Assembly: GCA_029007475.1 (NCBI GenBank)
Contig: JAQXHW010000042.1
Span: forward strand, 1 to 5,288
Reading direction: 5' to 3'
DNA length: 5,288 bases
From: Oscillospiraceae bacterium
GTDB taxonomy: Bacteria > Bacillota > Clostridia > Oscillospirales > Acutalibacteraceae
Each line of letters opens with the position of its first letter. Position 1 is the first letter of the stretch. The position numbers and the translations under genes were made by a program. Below are positions 1 to 5,245 of this stretch, one piece after another. The notes under the pieces are model-generated. The model was not told where the DNA came from. It searched no databases and saw nothing but the letters and a program-made list of their open reading frames with translations.

Positions 1-703
1 CTGCTCCCTCTAAAAGCTCGATATCAGCGAGTAAATCGTCAATCATGTACTTTCCAACGGTATCAGTAAGCTCAGGGCTGTCGAGGGGTACAACCTTCTG
101 TTCAACTTCTTTTTGACCGTTGTTGGCGATGTAAGAGAGAACACTTTTTGACTCCCTGTCATAGACGCCCTTGAACTCCTTGCCTGAGCCGATAGGCCAG
201 TTTACAGGGCAGGTGTTGATACCGAGAACATTTTCAATCTCCTCTAAAAGGTCAAATGGGTTCTTTGAGTCACGGTCCATTTTGTTTATGAATGTGATGA
301 TAGGAATATTTCTCATAACACAGACCTTAAAGAGTTTAATGGTCTGTTTCTCAACACCCTTTGAGCCGTCAATAACCATGACAGCGGAATCGGCAGCCAT
401 AAGTGTACGGTAGGTATCCTCTGAGAAATCCTGATGTCCGGGGGTATCGAGAATATTAATGCAATAATCGTTATACTTAAACTGCATAACAGATGAAGTG
501 ACCGAGATACCTCTCTGCTTTTCAATCTCCATCCAGTCGGAAACAGCGTGTTTTGAGGTACGTTTACCTTTTACGGAGCCGGCTGTGTTGATAGCTCCGC
601 CGTAAAGCAGGAGCTTTTCTGTCAGAGTTGTTTTTCCCGCGTCGGGGTGGGATATGATTGCGAAAGTTCTGCGCTTTTCAATTTCTTTACTTAAATCACT
701 CAA
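1..703 (-). CDS. prfC: Peptide chain release factor 3 (RF3), N-terminal part
   Basis: A translational GTPase that recycles class-I release factors (RF1/RF2) from the ribosome after peptide release; it acts in the cytoplasm. Only the first 234 residues lie in the window; the family is usually about 525-530 residues, so the rest is beyond base 1. The G domain is intact: P-loop HPDAGKTT (19-26), switch I region with DWMEIEKQRGIS (56-67), DTPGHQDF (86-93) and NKMD (140-143). The HPDAGKTT loop and the DWMEIEKQRGI segment distinguish RF3 from EF-G, LepA and TypA. The start is TTG at 703-701: no in-frame ATG lies near the N-terminus, the reading LSDLSKEIEKRRTFAIISHP matches the usual RF3 beginning, and GGAGAAG (710-716) is correctly spaced. 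Translation initiates with Met at TTG. Identification is very secure; the gene is transcribed divergently from hemW. Confidence 0.96.
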   Translation of the reverse strand, partial: MSDLSKEIEKRRTFAIISHPDAGKTTLTEKLLLYGGAINTAGSVKGKRTSKHAVSDWMEIEKQRGISVTSSVMQFKYNDYCINILDTPGHQDFSEDTYRTLMAADSAVMVIDGSKGVEKQTIKLFKVCVMRNIPIITFINKMDRDSKNPFDLLEEIENVLGINTCPVNWPIGSGKEFKGVYDRESKSVLSYIANNGQKEVEQKVVPLDSPELTDTVGKYMIDDLLADIELLEGA

Positions 704-739
704 AATAGTCTTCTCCAATTCTCTTATTAACAGTAATCT

Positions 740-768
740 ATTATACTTTTTGAGGATAAATATGTCAA
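740..768 (-). promoter_or_regulatory. prfC promoter (sigma-A, perfect consensus)
   Basis: Reading the minus strand, TTGACA (763-768) is followed by a 17-bp spacer and TATAAT (740-745). Both boxes match the vegetative sigma-A consensus exactly. Transcription should begin near 733, giving a leader of about 30 nt before the TTG start at 703. No hairpin or operator is obvious in that leader. Confidence 0.88.
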
Positions 769-889
769 GTGAAGCGTTTTCTTATCAAATTAAACTAATG
801 TTTGTTTCATATTTATAACAATTAATCACAAATCGTGTATCTGTTTGCATACTTTTTAGAAAAGATTACAATAAAAAAACATATTATTG

Positions 890-918
890 TTGACAAAGTT
901 TTAACATTATGCTATTAT
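890..918 (+). promoter_or_regulatory. Strong extended -10 promoter upstream of a terminator
   Basis: TTGACA (890-895), a 17-bp spacer and TATTAT (913-918), preceded by TGC (910-912), which makes an extended -10 element. An A/T-rich stretch just upstream (about 861-885) could serve as an UP element. The predicted start is near 925. The transcript meets a strong hairpin terminator within about 80 nt, and hemW has its own promoter further on, so this promoter appears to drive a separate short RNA. Confidence 0.72.
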
Positions 919-924
919 CATGTT

Positions 925-1007
925 GTTACAAATTTCGATTATTCCTATTTTTCATATACCTTCCAAATTCTGAGGCAGAAACATTATGTTTCTGCCTCAC
1001 CCTTTTT
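925..1007 (+). ncRNA. Candidate small RNA (about 80 nt), unidentified
   Basis: This stretch is bounded by a strong promoter (890-918) and a strong hairpin with a U-run (971-1007). The 5' half (925-970) is pyrimidine-rich and appears unstructured, including ATACCTTCC (956-964), which is complementary in character to Shine-Dalgarno sequences. The 3' half is the terminator stem. There is no ATG with a ribosome binding site, and the GTG-initiated frame running 835-1023 starts upstream of the promoter, so a protein is unlikely. I do not recognise a known RNA family (not tRNA, SRP RNA or a known riboswitch). The alternative is a leader/attenuator that reads through into hemW, but I found no antiterminator pairing. 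Existence as an RNA is inferred from signals alone. Confidence 0.42.
971..1007 (+). terminator. Hairpin terminator between sRNA-like unit and hemW
   Basis: A perfect inverted repeat: TGAGGCAGAAACA (971-983) and its exact complement (987-999) around a 3-nt loop, followed by CCC and five T residues (1003-1007). The stem is 12-13 bp. On the plus strand it fits an intrinsic terminator, although the U-run sits 3 nt from the stem. The minus strand has only a weak U-tail, so it probably works in one direction. Confidence 0.75.
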
Positions 1008-1019
1008 ATGGAGTTTTCC

Positions 1020-1047
1020 TTGAATAATACAGGAATAATTGTATAAT
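1020..1047 (+). promoter_or_regulatory. hemW promoter
   Basis: TTGAAT (1020-1025), a 16-bp spacer and a perfect TATAAT (1042-1047). Transcription would start near 1054, leaving about 23 nt before the hemW ATG at 1077. It lies just downstream of the terminator ending at 1007, so hemW can be transcribed independently of the upstream short unit. Confidence 0.72.
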
Positions 1048-1076
1048 TGTGTTACTGCTGTCTTTGGAGTGATTAT

Positions 1077-2192
1077 ATGAATAACAATATCGGTCTATAT
1101 ATTCATATCCCTTTTTGTGCAAAAAAATGTAACTACTGCAATTTTTACAGTATTCCTGCCGGTGTTAATACGTATGATGAATATTTGGATATCCTCGAAC
1201 GCGCTATTTACGAATGGGCAGATAGATTATCAGACAGATGTATTGATACAGTTTATTTCGGCGGAGGAACACCGTCACTACTTGGAACAAAAAGGCTTTT
1301 GAAAATACTAAACTCGGTTACTCAGAGCTTTAGACTTGTAAATAACAGCGAAATAACCGCTGAAATCAATCCTTTTTCTCAGGATGAATTGGATTTTCGA
1401 GACCTAAAAAAAGCAGGATTTAACAGATTTTCTATTGGAATGCAAAGTATAATTCCTGAGGAATTGCGCATTTTAGGCAGGCTGCATAAGGATGAGGACG
1501 TTAAAAAGACTATTGAAAATATATCAAACGCAGGAATAGATAATTATTCTTTAGACGTAATGCAGGGCATCCCTCTGCAAACACCCGAAAGTTTAAGGAA
1601 AACTCTTGAGTTCTGCGTAAATTCAGGAGCTTCGCATATTAGTACATATATGCTGAAAATCGAGAAGGGTACACCATTCTATAAAAATGCGGAGAAGCTT
1701 GTGTTCCCTGATGATGATACAACAGCAGATTACTATGATCTTACGTGTGAATTTCTCAAATTATACTCTTTCAGACATTATGAAATATCAAATTTTTGTA
1801 AAGATGATAAGATTAGCCGACATAACATGAAATACTGGGAGCTTGAGGATTATTTAGGTATAGGACCATCTGCTCATTCCTTAATCGATGGCAAAAGGTT
1901 TTATTATCCTGCTGATTTTGACTCTTTCTCAAAGGGAGAAATTTTATTTGAGTCTGAAGGAAAAACCCCTGAGGAATTTGTCATGCTGAGCTTAAGGACA
2001 GATAGAGGATTGAGCTTTCAAAAATTCAAAGAGCTTTTTAACACTCCCCTGCCCCAACACCTGATAACAGAGGCAGAAAAGCTTAAAAAGCTCAATTTAC
2101 TAAATATTTCGAAAGATTGTATTTTACTTACCGAGAAAGGCTATTTGCTCTCAAACATTATAATCTCACAGCTTATCAGTAAAGGAATCTGA
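1077..2192 (+). CDS. hemW: Radical SAM heme chaperone HemW
   Basis: 371 residues, close to the usual 370-390. It belongs to the radical-SAM HemN/HemW group: a cytoplasmic [4Fe-4S] protein that binds heme and passes it to target proteins; older annotations call it oxygen-independent coproporphyrinogen III oxidase. The cluster motif is CAKKCNYC (14-21, CX3CX2C) followed by N-F, not the extra Cys found in true HemN, so HemW is preferred. Other landmarks: GGGTPS (62-67), EINP (96-99, commonly EANP), RFSIGMQS (117-124), DVMQGIP (160-166), HYEISNF (234-240), HNMKYW (249-254) and YLGIGPSAHS (259-268). The ATG at 1077 follows GGAG (1066-1069) with 7-nt spacing. An in-frame TTG at 1047 is rejected because it overlaps the -10 box of the promoter. 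The 3' end overlaps convergent gerQ by 17 bp. Whether this protein transfers heme here is family inference. Confidence 0.95.
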   Translation: MNNNIGLYIHIPFCAKKCNYCNFYSIPAGVNTYDEYLDILERAIYEWADRLSDRCIDTVYFGGGTPSLLGTKRLLKILNSVTQSFRLVNNSEITAEINPFSQDELDFRDLKKAGFNRFSIGMQSIIPEELRILGRLHKDEDVKKTIENISNAGIDNYSLDVMQGIPLQTPESLRKTLEFCVNSGASHISTYMLKIEKGTPFYKNAEKLVFPDDDTTADYYDLTCEFLKLYSFRHYEISNFCKDDKISRHNMKYWELEDYLGIGPSAHSLIDGKRFYYPADFDSFSKGEILFESEGKTPEEFVMLSLRTDRGLSFQKFKELFNTPLPQHLITEAEKLKKLNLLNISKDCILLTEKGYLLSNIIISQLISKGI

Positions 2193-2796
2193 TGAACTTA
2201 ATATTGTAAAAATCACAGGCGGTTATATCATTGGTGCCGATTTCATTTATGAGAATGTAGTTGGAGCCTACACCAAGGATAAAGCCGTCTTTTTCGACTA
2301 TATCGCTGCTTCCGACGAGGAACTGAATCTGAGCTCTCCTGCCAATTTGAGTTCTTATGAATCCGTTGAGGAATTGGATGCTCTCGGCAGTTATAGGATA
2401 AGGTTTGCTGAAATCTGTTATCTGCTGTGCGAGCTCCGTTGGTTCTGAGGTTTGATTTGCATTTGGCGGAGTTATTGTTGTCATGCCTGAAATTGAAGTG
2501 TTCTCCATAGCGCTGCTCGGCGAACTGCTGCTTCCGTAGTTTCCATACTGTAAGGTATTTACATCGGTTGCTCCCTGACCTATGGTTGTTGAGGGCGTAT
2601 TTGTTCCCCCGGGCTGAATACTGCTGATTGGGGGTAGTGCGCCGGACTGCTGACCACCGGTTTGAAGTGCAAGGTTAAAGGAGGCAATCTGCTCTAGGGA
2701 GGGCAGATTATTTAGGTACAAATCGTCTGGATTATCCTCGTTATACCCTGCGGGTGGTATTCCGTAAATCTTCAATAAATCGTAGCTGTTATCCAT
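2176..2796 (-). CDS. gerQ: GerQ-like spore coat protein
   Basis: 206 residues. In Bacillus, GerQ is an inner spore-coat protein required for correct localisation of the cortex hydrolase CwlJ. Here the C-terminal block (about 137-206) has the GerQ-type layout: an amphipathic segment around SIQFLNGFIRTQIGRRAQIQ, then a beta-rich tail with VEKDGFILGVGSNYILI and an ending near FYNIKFIRFLY. Residues 45-120 are low-complexity, rich in Gly, Ser, Thr, Pro, Gln and Asn, much like the Gln/Gly-rich N-terminus of known GerQ. The protein has only four lysines (9, 131, 169, 200), so the N-terminal lysine cluster cross-linked by transglutaminase in B. subtilis is not conserved. ATG at 2796 has AAGGAG (2803-2808) and sits 12 bp after cwlJ. 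The call rests on the weak domain resemblance plus the cwlJ neighbour; the symbol is less certain than the operon logic. Confidence 0.7.
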   Translation of the reverse strand: MDNSYDLLKIYGIPPAGYNEDNPDDLYLNNLPSLEQIASFNLALQTGGQQSGALPPISSIQPGGTNTPSTTIGQGATDVNTLQYGNYGSSSSPSSAMENTSISGMTTITPPNANQTSEPTELAQQITDFSKPYPITAESIQFLNGFIRTQIGRRAQIQFLVGSSDIVEKDGFILGVGSNYILINEIGTNDITACDFYNIKFIRFLY

Positions 2797-2808
2797 AATT
2801 TACTCCTT

Positions 2809-3252
2809 TTAAGTATTTGCATAAGCGTTTGTGGGGGCGTAGAAACAGTGGTCTCCAACGCGGTTATAGATGATTCCCACATTTGAAGGAAAATTTCTCG
2901 GGCAAGTTGGACTGTAGGGGTTGAAAAAGAATATGGAATTACCTACTGAGCTTGCGGTGTTACCGGAAAGTGCCCAATCTGCTATTTCATAGTGAACATC
3001 ATCCGGGGTTATGTTATATACGTTTTGAGGGTTATACTCTCCTCCGACAGTTTCTTTTAGGCAAACAAATTGGCAGGGCTGGGTTATAATTGCCCTGACA
3101 TCTCCGCCGTTACTTACCCTTGCAAACTCACCGTTGGGACTCTGTGCTCTGTTAATAATAACCGAGGCAACAGCCCTCATTCCGTCGTCTCCCTCTCCCC
3201 CCGCTTCGCATTTTATTAGTCGAGCAAAAAGCTCTCTTGTATCAAGTGCCAT
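2809..3252 (-). CDS. cwlJ: Spore cortex-lytic cell wall hydrolase CwlJ
   Basis: 147 residues, very close to Bacillus CwlJ (about 142). It is a SleB/CwlJ-type peptidoglycan hydrolase that attacks cortex muramic-lactam peptidoglycan during germination, typically triggered by Ca-dipicolinate. The catalytic domain fills the whole protein: LFARLIKCEAGGEG (8-21) with the expected acidic residue E16, VASVIINR (28-35), QPCQF (58-62), FFFNP (108-112) and GDHCFY (133-138). There is no signal peptide and no peptidoglycan-binding domain, which separates CwlJ from secreted SleB and fits a protein deposited from the mother cell. Five cysteines (15, 60, 64, 117, 136) are somewhat many. The ATG at 3252 follows AAGGTGAG (3256-3263). 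It is first in an operon with gerQ. I could not find a convincing sporulation-sigma promoter upstream; sigma-E control, as in Bacillus, is an expectation only. Confidence 0.9.
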   Translation of the reverse strand: MALDTRELFARLIKCEAGGEGDDGMRAVASVIINRAQSPNGEFARVSNGGDVRAIITQPCQFVCLKETVGGEYNPQNVYNITPDDVHYEIADWALSGNTASSVGNSIFFFNPYSPTCPRNFPSNVGIIYNRVGDHCFYAPTNAYANT

Positions 3253-3423
3253 ATACTCACCTTTTCTAAAGCTTAATACACTAACATAATATGAAAGAAA
3301 AGTATTTAGGTGAGGGTATAAGAAACAGTATGCTATTTTGATAAGTTCAAAAATCTATCCTTTAGTATTTTCGTATAAAGCTTGGTTTTATATTGGAGAT
3401 TTCTACTTCAGTCGTAAAATATG

Positions 3424-3464
3424 ACAAAAAATCAGCCGTCTTGTACTGCAAAACGACTGATTTT
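3424..3464 (-). terminator. Minus-strand hairpin terminator, client unclear
   Basis: Arms 3428-3443 and 3449-3464 pair around a 5-nt loop. On the plus strand there are two C/A mismatches (3436/3456 and 3440/3452); in the minus-strand RNA these become U-G wobbles, so the stem is continuous only in that direction. The minus-strand stem ends in a run of six U. This makes it a minus-strand intrinsic terminator. The nearest upstream minus-strand gene is tRNA-Ser, which already has a terminator, so it may be a backup or serve an unrecognised short transcript. Confidence 0.65.
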
Positions 3465-3556
3465 ATGCTATTTGATTAATTTATTTATGATGCAAGAAAA
3501 AAATCCTGTCATCGCGCCATTAATAATTTCCAGAACGAAGTGAAAAAATCGCGCAT

Positions 3557-3593
3557 AAAAAAGGAAACCCCGAACGCAGTCTGCGTATCGAGG
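3557..3593 (-). terminator. tRNA-Ser intrinsic terminator
   Basis: In the minus-strand RNA, CCTCGA, a one-base bulge and ACGCA pair with TGCGT and TCGGGG across a GAC loop (3568-3593), followed by TTTCCTTTTTT (3557-3567). It lies 9 bp beyond the CCA end of the tRNA, the position expected for a terminator of a single-gene tRNA unit. Confidence 0.8.
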
Positions 3594-3601
3594 CGTTATT
3601 T

Positions 3602-3689
3602 TGGCGGAGAGTTAGGGATTCGAACCCTAGGTCCCTTTCGGGACACAGCATTTCGAGTGCTGCACCTTCGACCACTCGGACAACTCTCC
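3602..3689 (-). tRNA. tRNA-Ser(CGA)
   Basis: An 88-nt serine tRNA including an encoded CCA. The acceptor arms GGAGAGT and ACTCTCC pair perfectly, with discriminator G. The anticodon stem CAGCA/TGCTG encloses the loop CTCGAAA, giving anticodon CGA (plus-strand positions 3653-3655), which reads UCG codons. The long variable arm GTCCC-GAAA-GGGAC is the hallmark of a class II (Ser-type) tRNA. The T arm is TAGGG-TTCGAAT-CCCTA. It stands alone with its own promoter and terminator, not in a tRNA cluster. Confidence 0.97.
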
Positions 3690-3709
3690 GTAATTATCCT
3701 AGCTTCATT

Positions 3710-3738
3710 ATTTTACTAATATTATTCATAAAAGTCAA
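3710..3738 (-). promoter_or_regulatory. tRNA-Ser promoter
   Basis: Minus strand: TTGACT (3733-3738), a 17-bp spacer and TAAAAT (3710-3715). Each box has one mismatch to the sigma-A consensus. The predicted start near 3703 gives a 5' leader of about 14 nt, which RNase P would remove before the mature tRNA end at 3689. Confidence 0.8.
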
Positions 3739-3810
3739 GAGTATAAATTAGCATTATCTTTGAGTGCTCTGTAATCAGTATGTGCTGTCTTAGATATTTC
3801 TAACGCTATT

Positions 3811-3842
3811 ACGAAAATGCGGCAAGTTACATAACTTGCCGC
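3811..3842 (-). terminator. Terminator of the substrate-binding lipoprotein gene
   Basis: A perfect 10-bp inverted repeat, GCGGCAAGTT (3819-3828) and AACTTGCCGC (3833-3842), with a 4-nt loop. In the minus-strand direction it is followed by ATTTTCGT, a short U-run. It lies about 75 nt past the stop of the lipoprotein gene and upstream of the tRNA promoter, so it probably separates the two units. The brief U-tract makes it a weaker terminator than the others here. Confidence 0.62.
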
Positions 3843-3915
3843 GCGCTTGAGTTAAAATATATTTCGTGTTCGGTTATTTGTAATCCGCATCGAGATATCA
3901 ATTTATCCATAGACA

Positions 3916-5103
3916 CTAATTTGAAAAATTGTATTTAGCGATTTTTACGGATTCCTGAGACTCTATTCTATCAACATAGAGGAACTTTACCTGTGACAGT
4001 CCGCTTTCATCAAAGATTATATCATCGGTTACGCCGTGAAAGGTGATTTCACACAGTGCTGAAATAATTTCGCTTGCGTTGATGTCGGTAGAAATATTTG
4101 AACTGTTTTCACTCTTTGGATTATTCACGGCAGACATAAGATTTGAGTGTGCTGAGAGAACCTCATATAACAACATATACGCATCATAGCCGTAGGCTTC
4201 TGCGGCAGTTATATCTGCCGAACTTGTGTTTATTTTGGCATATTGATTCAAAAAATCAGAGCCAATAAAGTTTTCGTTATCGTACTCGAATTTATTTATG
4301 AATGTTACTCCCTCAAAATTTTCGCTTTGCAAAGAAGTATTATCAATAATTTCTGAAAGGATAATTTCACCCTTGCAGCCTTCGTGTTTTATAGTTTGTA
4401 TTAGCCCTTTACAATCCGAAACAGGACCGTTTATGAAGATAAACTCACTATTCTCAATATCGTCAGGTAAACCTTTTTTGCCCTCGGCATAATAGGTAGC
4501 TGCGGTTATAGAAGAATTGTTAGCGGTCTTAATAAACAAGTCCTCAAAGGCTTTAGTACTTTCATTTTCTTCACAGAGGATAAGTGTACCGTTTTTATAG
4601 CCTTTCTCGGTAATGTATCTAACTAAAGCGGAAACCTGATAATTGCTACTGATGCTTATAGAAAATGCGTTTGCAGCTTTACTTATGGAATCGCTAAAGT
4701 TATCGAGAAAAATCAAGGGAGTTTTCGTATTTGAAAACTTTTCAATGATACTGTCGGTGTTTTCTCTATTCGTACCTAAACATATTACAGCTGCTGCTTT
4801 TGAGGAGAATTCGTTGTAGGCCGAATCAAGGTCTGTTATATCCTTAATTATAAGCTCAATTTCGTAGGTTTTGTCAATTTTTATTTTTTTAGCAAGGCTA
4901 GACGCATATTTCAGTCCATCTTCTACCCTCTTTGCGGTTTCTGAATTGTCGCCCTTTAGGGGAAGAATTGCACCGATATGTATAGTATCTGTGGCATTTA
5001 CCATATAATCTGCTATGTTATTGGATTCCTGATTGTCGCAGGCAGTAAGCGCGCCTGTCAATAATATCAGTACTATTAAAATGAAAGCAAGGCTTCTTTT
5101 CAT
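3916..5103 (-). CDS. ABC-transporter type substrate-binding lipoprotein (Leu/Ile/Val-binding family)
   Basis: 395 residues. The N-terminus is a lipoprotein signal: MKRS, a hydrophobic stretch (5-19), then the lipobox LTAC with lipidated C22, so the protein is anchored outside the membrane. A Ser/Asn-rich linker (23-39) leads to a periplasmic-binding-protein fold of the branched-chain amino acid/receptor-ligand group: IHIGAILPLKGD (41-52), VEDGLKYA (60-67), AYGYDAYMLLYEV (303-315) and the late FHGVTDDIIFDESG (355-368), which matches the FxGVTGxxxFDxxG signature near the end of LivJ-type proteins. The ligand cannot be told from sequence. ATG at 5103 has a perfect AGGAGG (5111-5116). No permease or ATPase gene is adjacent and a terminator follows, so this is a single-gene unit: it may feed a transporter encoded elsewhere or act as a sensor. 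An Asn/Ser-rich insertion near 328-342 is probably a surface loop. Confidence 0.85.
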   Translation of the reverse strand: MKRSLAFILIVLILLTGALTACDNQESNNIADYMVNATDTIHIGAILPLKGDNSETAKRVEDGLKYASSLAKKIKIDKTYEIELIIKDITDLDSAYNEFSSKAAAVICLGTNRENTDSIIEKFSNTKTPLIFLDNFSDSISKAANAFSISISSNYQVSALVRYITEKGYKNGTLILCEENESTKAFEDLFIKTANNSSITAATYYAEGKKGLPDDIENSEFIFINGPVSDCKGLIQTIKHEGCKGEIILSEIIDNTSLQSENFEGVTFINKFEYDNENFIGSDFLNQYAKINTSSADITAAEAYGYDAYMLLYEVLSAHSNLMSAVNNPKSENSSNISTDINASEIISALCEITFHGVTDDIIFDESGLSQVKFLYVDRIESQESVKIAKYNFSN

Positions 5104-5128
5104 AGTTGTACCTCCTATTCATAATTTA

Positions 5129-5157
5129 ATACTACTATAAATCGGGGAAATTATCAA
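5129..5157 (-). promoter_or_regulatory. Promoter of the substrate-binding lipoprotein gene
   Basis: Minus strand: TTGATA (5152-5157), a 17-bp spacer and TAGTAT (5129-5134). The -35 matches 5 of 6 and the -10 matches 4 of 6 consensus bases, so it may be a moderate promoter. The start would fall near 5122, giving a leader of about 19 nt with AGGAGG at 5111-5116. Confidence 0.55.
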
Positions 5158-5170
5158 TAGATAAAATTGT

Positions 5171-5199
5171 TTGCCAAAAATAATAAAAAGTTATATAAT
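5171..5199 (+). promoter_or_regulatory. Promoter of the divergent right-hand gene
   Basis: TTGCCA (5171-5176), a 17-bp spacer and a perfect TATAAT (5194-5199). The start is predicted near 5206, about 40 nt before the ATG at 5246. Its -35 box lies 13 bp from that of the minus-strand promoter, so the two promoters are back to back. A 12-bp palindrome, TAAAATATTTTA (5205-5216), covers the predicted start and could be an operator, but it is pure A/T and may be chance. Confidence 0.68.
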
Positions 5200-5245
5200 G
5201 TTGTTAAAATATTTTAGTCAAAGATATATTTGAGTAGGTTTCACG

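Larger units (their letters stand above)
3253..3601. other. Non-coding stretch between cwlJ and tRNA-Ser
   Basis: About 350 bp with no supported gene. It contains the cwlJ ribosome binding site, an unassigned minus-strand terminator (3424-3464) and the tRNA terminator (3557-3593). The cwlJ promoter must lie in 3264-3423, but no pair of boxes there is convincing; CATACTG (minus strand, around 3327-3333) loosely resembles a sporulation-type -10 without a matching -35. The 92 bp between the two terminators (3465-3556) carries only a 7-bp direct repeat, ATCGCGC (near 3512 and 3548), and no clear promoter. A 40-codon plus-strand frame from 3421 to 3543 lacks a ribosome binding site and is discounted. 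Confidence 0.5.

Noticed and set aside
171..525. Short open frames on both strands within 171-525
   Set aside because: They lie out of frame or antisense inside prfC, whose conserved GTPase motifs fix the true frame.
835..1023. 62-residue plus-strand open frame with GTG start
   Set aside because: It has no ribosome binding site, starts upstream of the promoter at 890-918, runs through the terminator hairpin, and resembles no family; it is AT-rich chance frame.
1008..1046. 12-codon frame (MEFSLNNTGIIV) between terminator and hemW as a leader peptide
   Set aside because: It lacks a ribosome binding site, has no run of regulatory codons, and starts upstream of the hemW transcription start.
1047..1076. 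Upstream TTG start extending HemW by 10 residues
   Set aside because: The TTG overlaps the -10 box of the hemW promoter, so it is not on that transcript; the ATG at 1077 has a well-spaced GGAG and fits family N-termini.
1117..1302. 61-residue plus-strand frame inside hemW
   Set aside because: It is a shifted frame across the hemW radical-SAM core; no independent start signal.
3264..3423. Sigma-E or sigma-G type promoter for cwlJ (CATACTG and TCATATTTT motifs, minus strand)
   Set aside because: Neither motif has a matching partner box at the right distance, so I do not annotate a promoter.
3421..3543. 40-codon plus-strand frame starting at 3421
   Set aside because: It has no ribosome binding site or convincing promoter and spans a minus-strand terminator hairpin.
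3512..3554. Direct repeat ATCGCGC near the tRNA as an integration attachment site
   Set aside because: Only 7 bp, not part of the tRNA 3' end, and no integrase or foreign genes are nearby.
4298..4492. 64-residue plus-strand frame antisense to the lipoprotein gene
   Set aside because: No ribosome binding site or promoter; it is a shadow of the minus-strand coding sequence.
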